Shown here piece after piece: positions 54,694-62,906 of a stretch of DNA of 64,000 nt. Origin of the DNA: Phytoactinopolyspora halotolerans (lineage in GTDB: Bacteria; Actinomycetota; Actinomycetes; Jiangellales; Jiangellaceae). Location of the stretch: contig NZ_JAAGOA010000031.1 in the NCBI RefSeq assembly GCF_010550675.1, forward strand, positions 1-64,000, in the 5' to 3' direction. The translations under genes were made by a program, and so were the position numbers. Position 1 is the stretch's first letter, and the number at the start of each line of letters is the position of its first letter. The notes under the pieces are model-generated. The model was given only the letters and a program-made list of their open reading frames with translations. It made no database searches and was not told the DNA's origin.

Positions 54694-57363
54694 GTGTCGT
54701 CTCATTCCGCGTACCCGGCCCACTGGGAAGCCGACGTCGTGCTCGCCGACGGGGGAACGGCACACGTGCGCCCGATCCGTCCGGAGGATGCCGACCGGCT
54801 GGTGGAGTTCTACGCACGGGTGAGCGACGAGTCGAAGTACTACCGCTTCTTCGCCCCGTATCCGAGGCTGAGCGAGCGCGATGTCAGCCACTTCACCCAT
54901 GTCGACCACGATCGGCGGGTCGCGCTGATCATGCAGGTGGGTGAGGAGATGATCGCGGTGGGCCGGTACGACCAGGTGGCGGCCGGCCAGGCGGAGGTCT
55001 CGTTCCTGGTGGAGGACGGCCACCAGGGGCGCGGGGTGGGGACCGTCCTGCTCGAGCACCTCGCCCAGGCCGCCCGCGAGCGCGGTCTGCACCGCTTCGT
55101 CGCCGACGTGCTGCCCGCGAACCGCAAGATGATCGGGGTGTTCGCGGAGGCCGGGTACACGGTGCACGACCATTTCGAGGACGGCGTGGTCCGGGTCGAG
55201 TTCGAGATCGTGCCGACCGATCATTCGCTGCACGTGATGGCCGCGCGCGAGCATCGCGCGGAGGCACGCTCGATCCAGCGGCTGCTGACGCCGAGCGCGG
55301 TGGCCGTCGTCGGCGCCAGCCGCTCGGTGGGCAAGGCGGGCCAGACGCTGATCCGGAACATTCTGCAGAACGGATTCACCGGAGCCGTGTACGCGGTGAA
55401 CCCGGAGGCGACCTCGGTGGCCGGCGTCGCGGCCTATCCACGGGTGCAGGATGTGCCGGGCGAGGTGGACCTCGCGGTCGTGGCGGTCCCGGCCGATGCG
55501 GTCGAAGACGTGGTCCTGGACTGTGCGGCCAAGGGAGTCAAGGGCTTGGTGGTGGTCTCCGCGGGGTTCGCCGAACTCGGCGACGACGAGGGCCGCGCCC
55601 GGCAGGCGAGTCTGGTCCGCGTCGCCCGCATGAACGGGATGCGCGTCGTCGGGCCGAACTGCCTGGGCATCGTGAACACCGCGCCGGAATACGCGCTGAA
55701 CGCCTCGCTGGCGCCGGAGCTGCCGCCACCTGGCCGGGTCGGGCTCTTCGCCCAGTCCGGAGCGCTCGGCACCGCCATACTCAGCGACGGGGCGGCCCGC
55801 GGGCTCGGCCTGTCCACGTTCGTCTCCGCCGGCAACCGCGCCGACGTGTCCGGCAACGACCTGCTCCAGTTCTGGCGCGACGATCCGGCCACCGAGGTCG
55901 TGCTGCTGTACCTGGAGTCGCTGGGCAACCCGCGCAAGTTCTCCCGGATCTCCCGGCGCGTGGCGGAGACCAAGCCGGTGGTGGTGGTCAAGGGTGGACG
56001 TTCCACTCAGGGTGTGCCGCTCGGGCACACGGTCCGGCCCATCGAGGTGCCGCAGGCCGCGCTTGACGCGATGTTCCGCCAGTCCGGGGTGATCCTGGTC
56101 AACACGATCTCGGAGATGTTCGACGTCGCGCAGGTGCTCGCCTATCAACCGCTGCCGAACGGTGCCCGAGTGGGGGTGGTCGGCAACTCCAGCGCGCTGT
56201 GCATGCTCGCCTACGACGCCGTGGTCGGCGCCGGACTGGAGGTGGGGTGCGACCCGGTCGACCTGGGCGCGGCGGCGACCGCCGCGGGTTACGCCGAGGC
56301 GCTGGCGGACCTGATGTCGCGGCCGGAGGTGGACGCGCTGCTGGTGGTCTTCACCCCGGCCGTGGACGCCTCGACCAGTGAGGAGGTGGCCCGGGTGCTC
56401 GCCGAGGCGTCGGCGGGCGGCGCCAAACCCATCGTGACGACCTTCCTGGGCAGCCGCGGCGTTCCGGAGGCGATGCGGATGCTGGACGAGCGCGGCGTCC
56501 CGGGGCGGGGATCCGTGCCGTCGTACCCGTCGGTGGAGGACGCCGCCTGGGCACTCGCCCGCGTCGCGTCGTACGGGGCATGGCGCCGCCGCCGGCACGG
56601 ACAGGTGCCGGACGTCGCAGGCATCGACGCCGACGCGGCACGCCATGCGGCCGAAGCCGCCCTGGCGCCCTCCGGGGAGGACGCCGTCGAGCTCAACCCG
56701 GAACAGATCGCCGAGCTGCTGCGCCATTACGGCATCACGATGTTGCCGATGGTCCCGGCGCCGGATCTTCAGTCCGCTCTCGCGGCGCTCGCGCGGTTCG
56801 GCACCGAGGTGGTGCTGAAGGCCACCGCCACCCACCTGCGGCACCGGCCGGACCTCGCGGACGTCTGGCGGAACATCGACACGCCGGAGGAGATGCGGGA
56901 TGCATGGGAGACGATGTCGAGCACCCTGGCCGACCCGGCCGAGGCTCAGTTCGTCGTGCAGCCGATGGCGTCCGGAGGGGTACCGGTGGTGATCCGGGCG
57001 CGCGATGACCGAATGTTCGGGCCGATGGTCTCGTTCGGGGTGTCCGGCGTGACCACCGAGCTGCTCGGCGACCGGGCGTTCCGGATCCCGCCGCTGACCG
57101 ACGTCGACGCGGCGGAGATGGTGCGTGAGGTGAAGGCCGCGCCGGTCTTGTTCGGCTACCGTGGCGGCATCATGGCCGACGTCGGTGCGATCGAGGATCT
57201 GTTGCACCGGGTGTCACGGATGTCGGACGACCTCGTCGAGCTCGAGTCGTTGGAGTTGAACCCGGTGCTCGTCGGCGAGAACGGACTGTCGGTGGTCAAC
57301 GCGGCCGCGCGGTTGTCCCGTCCGGCGCCACGGCCGGAGTGGTACGCGCGGCGATTGGGCTGA
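54694..57363 (+). CDS. GNAT acetyltransferase fused to ADP-forming acyl-CoA synthetase (Pat-like)
   Basis: An 889-residue fusion from GTG 54694. The N-terminal ~190 residues are a GNAT domain (VEDGHQGRGVGTVLLEHLAQ is the acetyl-CoA site). A CoA-binding Rossmann domain follows (AVAVVGASRSVGKAGQTLIR), then a succinyl-CoA synthetase-like flavodoxin region and an ATP-grasp domain to the end. The family is known in actinobacteria as protein lysine acetyltransferases related to PatZ and MtPat, though with GNAT first. Here it would acetylate enzymes such as acetyl-CoA synthetase. DUF5998 and a phosphatase gene follow closely. Confidence 0.9.
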   Translation: MSSHSAYPAHWEADVVLADGGTAHVRPIRPEDADRLVEFYARVSDESKYYRFFAPYPRLSERDVSHFTHVDHDRRVALIMQVGEEMIAVGRYDQVAAGQAEVSFLVEDGHQGRGVGTVLLEHLAQAARERGLHRFVADVLPANRKMIGVFAEAGYTVHDHFEDGVVRVEFEIVPTDHSLHVMAAREHRAEARSIQRLLTPSAVAVVGASRSVGKAGQTLIRNILQNGFTGAVYAVNPEATSVAGVAAYPRVQDVPGEVDLAVVAVPADAVEDVVLDCAAKGVKGLVVVSAGFAELGDDEGRARQASLVRVARMNGMRVVGPNCLGIVNTAPEYALNASLAPELPPPGRVGLFAQSGALGTAILSDGAARGLGLSTFVSAGNRADVSGNDLLQFWRDDPATEVVLLYLESLGNPRKFSRISRRVAETKPVVVVKGGRSTQGVPLGHTVRPIEVPQAALDAMFRQSGVILVNTISEMFDVAQVLAYQPLPNGARVGVVGNSSALCMLAYDAVVGAGLEVGCDPVDLGAAATAAGYAEALADLMSRPEVDALLVVFTPAVDASTSEEVARVLAEASAGGAKPIVTTFLGSRGVPEAMRMLDERGVPGRGSVPSYPSVEDAAWALARVASYGAWRRRRHGQVPDVAGIDADAARHAAEAALAPSGEDAVELNPEQIAELLRHYGITMLPMVPAPDLQSALAALARFGTEVVLKATATHLRHRPDLADVWRNIDTPEEMRDAWETMSSTLADPAEAQFVVQPMASGGVPVVIRARDDRMFGPMVSFGVSGVTTELLGDRAFRIPPLTDVDAAEMVREVKAAPVLFGYRGGIMADVGAIEDLLHRVSRMSDDLVELESLELNPVLVGENGLSVVNAAARLSRPAPRPEWYARRLG

Positions 57364-57382
57364 GACGTGCAAGGATAGTGGT

Positions 57383-57964
57383 ATGGCGGACATAGGGACG
57401 CATGAAGGGCTTCGGATCGCTATCCAGCAGGCCGGGTACTACCCGGACCTGGTGACGGACACGCTCGAGACCGCGCTGGCCGGTGAGCCGGTGGAGTCGT
57501 TCGTCGTCCATCACGAGCCCCATTTCGACCGGGACGAACTGCGCCGGCACGTGAGCGTGCTGGTGCTCACCCCGACGCGGTTGATCGTGGGCCACTCCGA
57601 CGAGTACCCGTCGGACGACACACACGCCGCGCCGTACGCGACCACCTCCACGGAGGCCGTGCCGCTGGACCGGGTCTCGTCCGTCGTGGTCAGCCGCACC
57701 GTGCCGTCGCCGGCGGCGCACCGGGTGGGGGACCGGCCGCTGGACGTGGTGGTGACCATCGGCTGGGGGGCGATGAGCCGCATCGATCTGGAACCCGCGA
57801 CGTGTGGTGACCCGGACTGTGAAGCGGATCATGGATACACCGGCGCCATCACCTCGGATGATTTCACCCTGCGGGTAAGCGAGCAGGGCGACGGCATCAT
57901 GCGCGTCGACGACATGCTGGCGTTCGCGCGGGCGCTGTCGGCGGCCACCGTCCGGGTACGGTGA
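57383..57964 (+). CDS. DUF5998 family protein
   Basis: A 193-residue protein from ATG 57383, 19 bp after the fusion gene. Residues FVVHHEPHFDRDELRRHVSV and VLVLTPTRLIVGHSDEYP are characteristic of DUF5998, a family with unknown function seen in actinobacteria. CGDPDCEADHGY holds two Cys. The next gene starts six bases later. No membrane segment is visible. Confidence 0.8.
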   Translation: MADIGTHEGLRIAIQQAGYYPDLVTDTLETALAGEPVESFVVHHEPHFDRDELRRHVSVLVLTPTRLIVGHSDEYPSDDTHAAPYATTSTEAVPLDRVSSVVVSRTVPSPAAHRVGDRPLDVVVTIGWGAMSRIDLEPATCGDPDCEADHGYTGAITSDDFTLRVSEQGDGIMRVDDMLAFARALSAATVRVR

Positions 57965-57970
57965 CGCGGG

Positions 57971-59080
57971 TTGACGCTGCTGCCCCGGTACGGGGAACGT
58001 GCGCTCAGCGACCTTCTGCCGTCAGTGCTCGGCGCGCTCGGCGTCGCCGGTGAGCAGAACGGGATGCAGCTCCCGGCCGCAAGCCGGTACTGCGTGGTGC
58101 TGATCGACGCGCTCGGCTGGAATCTGCTGAAACGGCACCCGGCACAGGCACCGTTTCTGTCGTCGCTCACGGGCTCGCCGATCACCTGTGGCCTGCCGAG
58201 TACCACAGCCACCAGCCTGACCAGCCTCGGGACCGGCCTGCCTCCGGGACGCCACGGCGTGCTGGGCTACACCACCCGCGTGCCGGGCGGTTCGGAGATC
58301 TTCAACGCGCTGAAATGGGAGCCGGCCATCGATCCGGCCACGTATCAGCCATACCCTGGCCTCTTCGAACGGGCCCATCGCGCCGGCATCGCCACCAGCG
58401 TGCTCGGCGAGCGCCGGTTCCGGGAGAGTGGCTTGACCAACGCGGCGCTACGCGGCCCCTTCCGGGCTGCCGACACCTACGGTGAGCGGGTCGCCGCGGC
58501 GGTCGACGCCGTGGCGCAGAGCGAACCTGCGCTGGTGTACGTCTACGACTCCGCGCTGGACAAAACCGGTCACCAGAGCGGATGCGAGTCGGCCGCGTGG
58601 CGGCATCAGCTGGTGATGGTCGACCGGTTCTGCGAGGAGCTGCACGACTCGTTGCCGCCGGACACGGTCCTGCTGGTCACCGGCGACCACGGCATGGTGG
58701 ACGTGCCGCGCGGGCAGCGCATCGACGTGGACGACCATGCCGAACTGCGCGACGGTGTCGAGCTGGTGGCCGGCGAGGCGCGGTTCCGGCACGTCTACGT
58801 CTCCGACGGTGCTGCGGACGACGTCGCGGCGTCGTGGCAGGGCTTCCTCGGCGACGGGCGCGCGCAGGTGCTCACCCGCGAGGCGGCCATCGCCGCAGGA
58901 TGGTTCGGTGCGGTGGAGAACAGGGTCCGCGACCGCATCGGCGACGTCGTGGCCAATGTGCACGGGCCCTGCGCGGTGCTGCGTCGCAGCGCCTTCCCGG
59001 TGGAGACCAAGCTGGTCGGACTACACGGCGCCCTGACCGAGGACGAGCTTCTGGTCCCGTTGTTGGTCGGGCGGGCGTAG
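57971..59080 (+). CDS. Alkaline phosphatase superfamily protein (nucleotide pyrophosphatase-like)
   Basis: A 369-residue protein, apparently from TTG 57971, six bases after the DUF5998 stop. Metal-binding signatures of the alkaline phosphatase superfamily are seen: VVLIDALGWN near residue 44, the nucleophile Thr in STTATSLTSLGTGLPPGRHG, DSALDKTGHQ, and LVTGDHGMVDV. It likely cleaves a phosphodiester or pyrophosphate. No signal peptide is evident, which is unusual for such enzymes. Its last ten bases lie in the left arm of a 29-bp inverted repeat. Confidence 0.88.
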   Translation: MTLLPRYGERALSDLLPSVLGALGVAGEQNGMQLPAASRYCVVLIDALGWNLLKRHPAQAPFLSSLTGSPITCGLPSTTATSLTSLGTGLPPGRHGVLGYTTRVPGGSEIFNALKWEPAIDPATYQPYPGLFERAHRAGIATSVLGERRFRESGLTNAALRGPFRAADTYGERVAAAVDAVAQSEPALVYVYDSALDKTGHQSGCESAAWRHQLVMVDRFCEELHDSLPPDTVLLVTGDHGMVDVPRGQRIDVDDHAELRDGVELVAGEARFRHVYVSDGAADDVAASWQGFLGDGRAQVLTREAAIAAGWFGAVENRVRDRIGDVVANVHGPCAVLRRSAFPVETKLVGLHGALTEDELLVPLLVGRA

Positions 59081-59309
59081 GTCCGGAAGACTTCCGTCCC
59101 CGCCCAGCAGTCTCCTCCTCGCCATCACATGTGGCCGTCGGGTCATGCCACGAATGTTGATCGCTTCAGGTGGTCCTGTCATCGCGCACCGACGGCTCCA
59201 GGAGGCCTTCGGCCCCTTGTCGCTGCCGGAGTGGCATGACCCTCCTGGCCGCTCGTCGTCGCTGATGCCCGCCACTCCATGGACGGAAGTCTTCCGGACC
59301 TACGCCCGC
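59071..59309. repeat. 29-bp perfect inverted repeat enclosing 239 bp between convergent genes
   Basis: Bases 59071-59099 are the exact reverse complement of 59281-59309. The arms begin GCGGGCGTAGGTCCGGAAGA and include the stop of the phosphatase gene. A second, nested inverted word GGGTCATGCCAC (about 59140) and GTGGCATGACCC (about 59231) adds symmetry. The enclosed ~180 bp has no clear gene. The right arm ends 12 bp before the sepH stop. It may be a long hairpin terminator or a remnant of a MITE-like element. Confidence 0.88.
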
Positions 59310-59321
59310 TCGTGGGGGTTC

Positions 59322-60539
59322 TTAGTCGTTCTTGCGGCGGCCGAACATGATCTCGTCCCAGCTCGGGACGCTCGGGCGGCGCGAGCGCGACGATCCGCGC
59401 GGCTTCGCCGGAGGCGGCGGCTCCTGTGCGGTCGGCGCCAGGTCCTGCGCGGTGGGCGCCAGATCCTGGGTGTCCTCGTCGCCTTCCACTTCGACGTGGC
59501 TCGCAATGTCGCTCAAGCGCAGCCGATCCGTGGCGGTGTCATCGTCATCGGCCGCGTCTGGTTCGTCGGTCCAGAGCTCCGCGTCCCGGCGGCGTCGCTC
59601 GGGCCGGCCATAGCGGCCGGCGCGGCGGGGGCGCCGGGCGGCCGGTTCGATCGGCGTGGTCTGCTCGGTGGGGTCGTCGTCGCTGTCGTCGTCCTGCTCG
59701 TCGGCGGAGCGGACCAGCCGCGGTACCGGCTCGGGCCGCTGCGGCTCACCCAGGCCGAGTGGATGGGCGGCGGCGGGTGGCTGCTGGACGTCGTCGCCGG
59801 GCTCCTCGTCGTCCGGCTCGAGGTGGTCCTCCTCGGGCTGGCTGACCACGGAGAGACGGGGCGGACCCGCCGGCGTCTCGTACTCATCCGGCAGCTGCTC
59901 GAGCTCTGGCTCCGGCGCCGGCTCGGGTTCGGGCCGAGGCTCACCGGCGACGAGCCGTGCGGTGGCATCCTGGGGCACGGCGGAACGCCCGGACGGATCG
60001 AACGAGAACAGCGCCGACGTCTCGTCGGCCGGCGCGGCCGTGTCAGCCGAGTCGTCCGACTCGTCCGGGGACGCCCAGCTGCAGCCGACCCGCCAGCGTC
60101 CGTCATCCGCACGCCAGGCATCCCAGACGATCGTGTCCGGCTGACCGCCGATCGAGGCGACGTAGTCCGCCGCGGCCGACTCCAGGGTGCGCACCGGCCC
60201 TTCGCCCGCCAGCCGCTTCAGATGCGCCTGGCGCGCTCGTTCCGCGATGTGCTCACGCTCGGCCAGTACCGGCCCGGCGAACCGCCGCACCTTCTCCAGC
60301 GGCATCGTCGCGGCCGCGGCGACGGACTCAACCGACTCACCGGCCCGGATCCGGGCCTGAATATCCCGCGGACGCAGTTGGCTTTCGAGCTGAATCTCCA
60401 ACTGTCCCAACCTCGCTCGGTCGCCTCTGATCGCGGCGTGCAAGCGCTCGTCGGCCCGCAGCGCGAATTGCTGATCACCATCGGAGAGGATCAGGTACGC
60501 GCCGTCCTCGCTGACCGCCGTCAGCCGAAGCTCGCGCAC
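59322..60539 (-). CDS. sepH: Septation protein SepH
   Basis: A 405-residue SepH (DUF3071) protein from GTG 60539, with GGGGAGG six bases upstream. The conserved N-terminal ~170 residues (MRELRLTAVSEDGAYLILSD, a helix-turn-helix-like RIRAGESVESVAAAATMPLE, then VRRFAGPVLAEREH) bind FtsZ and promote its assembly at division sites in Streptomyces. The rest is acidic and Pro-rich and disordered, with a repeated DLAPTAQ unit near the end (59425-59470). The gene precedes lipoproteins and ferrochelatase, in an order like that of Streptomyces. Confidence 0.93.
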   Translation of the reverse strand: MRELRLTAVSEDGAYLILSDGDQQFALRADERLHAAIRGDRARLGQLEIQLESQLRPRDIQARIRAGESVESVAAAATMPLEKVRRFAGPVLAEREHIAERARQAHLKRLAGEGPVRTLESAAADYVASIGGQPDTIVWDAWRADDGRWRVGCSWASPDESDDSADTAAPADETSALFSFDPSGRSAVPQDATARLVAGEPRPEPEPAPEPELEQLPDEYETPAGPPRLSVVSQPEEDHLEPDDEEPGDDVQQPPAAAHPLGLGEPQRPEPVPRLVRSADEQDDDSDDDPTEQTTPIEPAARRPRRAGRYGRPERRRRDAELWTDEPDAADDDDTATDRLRLSDIASHVEVEGDEDTQDLAPTAQDLAPTAQEPPPPAKPRGSSRSRRPSVPSWDEIMFGRRKND

Positions 60540-60602
60540 CGTACACCTCCCCAGCCTGGCTGTCATCCATCGTCGCTTGTGCGGGCGTTTGTACCAAGCC
60601 GC

Positions 60603-60693
60603 CACGCCGCGAGTCCGCGGCGTGTTTGTCAAGATCTCTCCCGAACCATGTGAGCGTATCCGAGAACGGCCACGCGGGACAGTCCGCGCGTGG
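60603..60693. terminator. Two hairpins between lipoprotein gene and sepH
   Basis: CACGCCGCG (60603-60611) pairs with CGCGGCGTG (60616-60624) over a four-base loop. CCACGCG (60670-60676) pairs with CGCGTGG (60687-60693). The second begins three bases after the lipoprotein stop on the minus strand, fitting a terminator for it. The first lies 63 bp upstream of the sepH start codon and could be in its leader. Confidence 0.6.
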
Positions 60694-60695
60694 CG

Positions 60696-61694
60696 TCATT
60701 CGGGCGGCTCGAAGCCCATGGTGTAGCGGCTCGTCCACTCTTCGGCCGCGCGCGTCCCGTCGTCCTGCTCGACCTCGAGCACCGATGCGTACACCGCCTC
60801 GGTGGACGACGAGACCGGGACCGGGAAGTCCAGCCGCCCGGTGCTGACGGTAGAGGTGCTCATCGTCTCGCTCAGCACCTCGAAGGCGTCGGCGTCGGCG
60901 CCGTCCTCTGTGGCCTCTGTGGAGTAGCCGTCCGTGGTGTCGTCCCGGTGCCAGTCGGCCTCGACCGCGTAGGTGTCGCCGTCGCGGGAGGTGAGCGTGT
61001 AGCCGACCTCGACGCAGCGCTCGGTGTCCGACGGGTCTAGCGGCCCGAACGTCGACCATTCGGCACCCACGCCTACCTCGCCCTCGGGGAACGGGATCGG
61101 CATCTCGGTGAGCTGCCAGTCGATCTGGCTCAGCACCGTCGGGACCTCGTGCCCGTCGCCGCTCTCCAGCGTGGAGCGGTCGGCGATCTCCACGTCGAGC
61201 AATGCGCCGGCCCGGGTGGTGGTGAGTGTGCCCTCGAGACCGGCCATGCCGCGGATCGCATCCTCCATCGCGACGTGCGATCCGGCCGTGGGTGTGGCGT
61301 CGGTGAACACGAACGACGTCGCGATGTGCTCGTCGTCGACGTCCTCGACCGTCAGTTCCAGCGCGAATGACATATCCGGCGGGTCGACGACACTCTGCTC
61401 CTCGCCGTCGATGAGGTGCGTGCTGTCAGCGGAGATCGAGGTCTGAAGCACCATGCTGTCGCCCGGGGTGGGGGAGAGCTGCACGGCTTCGCGGGGTTCG
61501 TCCCCGGCGTCCTGCAGCGTGATCTGGGGCACGTCCGGACACTCGCCGTCGGCGGCCGCCGAGCCGTCGCCGGCATCGCCGCCGTCGCCGGCATCGCGGC
61601 CGCCGTCACCGCCGCCGCCACCGTCGTCGTCGCTGCATGCCGCGAACATCAGGGCGAGGAAGGCAGCGCAAGCCGGTAGGACGGTACGACGCAT
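60696..61694 (-). CDS. Lipoprotein, paralogue A of tandem pair
   Basis: About 332 residues from ATG 61694. The lipobox is FAACSDDDG, followed by a Gly/Asp-rich linker. The mature domain has LTVEDVDDEHIATSFVFTDA and TRAGALLDVEIADRSTLESG. It shares a recognisable pattern with the next gene upstream (VDDEHI/VDDEEI, then TTTRAG/TTRTG). I recall DUF6263-type proteins having this look, without being certain. Function unknown; it is attached outside the cell membrane. Confidence 0.82.
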   Translation of the reverse strand: MRRTVLPACAAFLALMFAACSDDDGGGGGDGGRDAGDGGDAGDGSAAADGECPDVPQITLQDAGDEPREAVQLSPTPGDSMVLQTSISADSTHLIDGEEQSVVDPPDMSFALELTVEDVDDEHIATSFVFTDATPTAGSHVAMEDAIRGMAGLEGTLTTTRAGALLDVEIADRSTLESGDGHEVPTVLSQIDWQLTEMPIPFPEGEVGVGAEWSTFGPLDPSDTERCVEVGYTLTSRDGDTYAVEADWHRDDTTDGYSTEATEDGADADAFEVLSETMSTSTVSTGRLDFPVPVSSSTEAVYASVLEVEQDDGTRAAEEWTSRYTMGFEPPE

Positions 61695-61730
61695 CAAAGT
61701 GCTCCAGGCGTTCTTGACGGTGTGATCCTC

Positions 61731-62711
61731 TCACCATACGAGCGGATCGACGGGCGGACCCGGTGGCGGTGTCGCGTCGTGCGGACGCGTCGCGTCGCCG
61801 TCCGCACGCGGCGTGAGCTCCATCTCGATGTGGGTGTCGAGCACCTGCTCGTGGACCGTTCCGTACCGCTCGACCTCCATCTCCATGCGCGTCTCACCCA
61901 CCGCCGTCCCGTGCCCGTATGCCGGAGAATCGAGGGAGCCGGTCAACATCACCGTGCTGGAGCCCAGGCCGTCGACCACCTTGAACGTCATTCCGGCGTC
62001 GTCGAACGTGGATGGCTGGATCAGGAACGTGGACTCGATAGCGAGCTCGTACGCCTCTCCATCGAAAGACTCGAGCCGATAGGTGTGGATGTTGCAGCTG
62101 GCGATGTCCTCGTCCTCCGCCAGCTCAGGGATCACCCATGCGGAGCCCACGCCGACGGGCGTCGGCGGGAACGGCGCCATCATGTCGCGCAGCTGGTCGT
62201 CGAGGCTGGCTCCGGTCGACTCGCCCAGTGTCGGGTCGATCCCGGCGAGGTCCAGCTCGGAGCGGATGAACTGCCCGGTGCGAGTAGTCCGCACCATTCC
62301 GGACACCCCGGTGAGGCGCTGCAGGGTCTCGTCCATATCGGCATCGTCGGCATAAGCGTGGTCGAAGACGTATGTCATCCCGATCTCCTCGTCGTCGACG
62401 TGTTCGACGGTCGTCACGAGGCCGATGGACATCGTGAGGACGGGGCCCGGCATCGACTGTCCGTCGATCGTGGCATCGATGCCCATCTCGACCCGTAGGT
62501 CGAACGCTTCGCTGGCGCCCACGGCAGGGGATGCCGCCATGATCTGCCGCGGCGGGGCGCCGGCATCGGTGACGACGAGCTCCGTGCCGTCGTCGCAACT
62601 CTGCGGGGCATCACCGACCTGCACGTCGTCGGCGCCGGGCATGGCGTCACCTCCGCATGCGACGACACTCGTCAGGACCAGCGGCAAGGCGAGAGCGGGC
62701 AGCCTGCGCAT
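61731..62711 (-). CDS. Lipoprotein, paralogue B of tandem pair
   Basis: About 326 residues from ATG 62711, with GAGGAG five bases upstream. The lipobox is SVVACGGD. TVEHVDDEEIGMTYVFDHAY and MVRTTRTGQFIRSELDLAG match paralogue A in order and pattern, so the two arose by tandem duplication. The gap between them is 36 bp, so they are co-transcribed. The C-terminus is Pro-rich. Both lie downstream of the divergent ferrochelatase gene start. Confidence 0.82.
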   Translation of the reverse strand: MRRLPALALPLVLTSVVACGGDAMPGADDVQVGDAPQSCDDGTELVVTDAGAPPRQIMAASPAVGASEAFDLRVEMGIDATIDGQSMPGPVLTMSIGLVTTVEHVDDEEIGMTYVFDHAYADDADMDETLQRLTGVSGMVRTTRTGQFIRSELDLAGIDPTLGESTGASLDDQLRDMMAPFPPTPVGVGSAWVIPELAEDEDIASCNIHTYRLESFDGEAYELAIESTFLIQPSTFDDAGMTFKVVDGLGSSTVMLTGSLDSPAYGHGTAVGETRMEMEVERYGTVHEQVLDTHIEMELTPRADGDATRPHDATPPPGPPVDPLVW

Positions 62712-62906
62712 GAAGACTCCTCGAAGGCGAATCGTCCGGATCCGGGGCCCACCAGTCAATCAGGACCGTGTCGTTCGTCGATCAGGACCGTGTCGTCCGT
62801 CGATCACGTGTCCACCGACGGCAGGGCCGCGCGTGATGCGCTTCCATGGGTGGCCGGATGACCCCCTGGGTACACGGTCGGAATGCGCGCTTGGGAGGAT
62901 CAGAGG

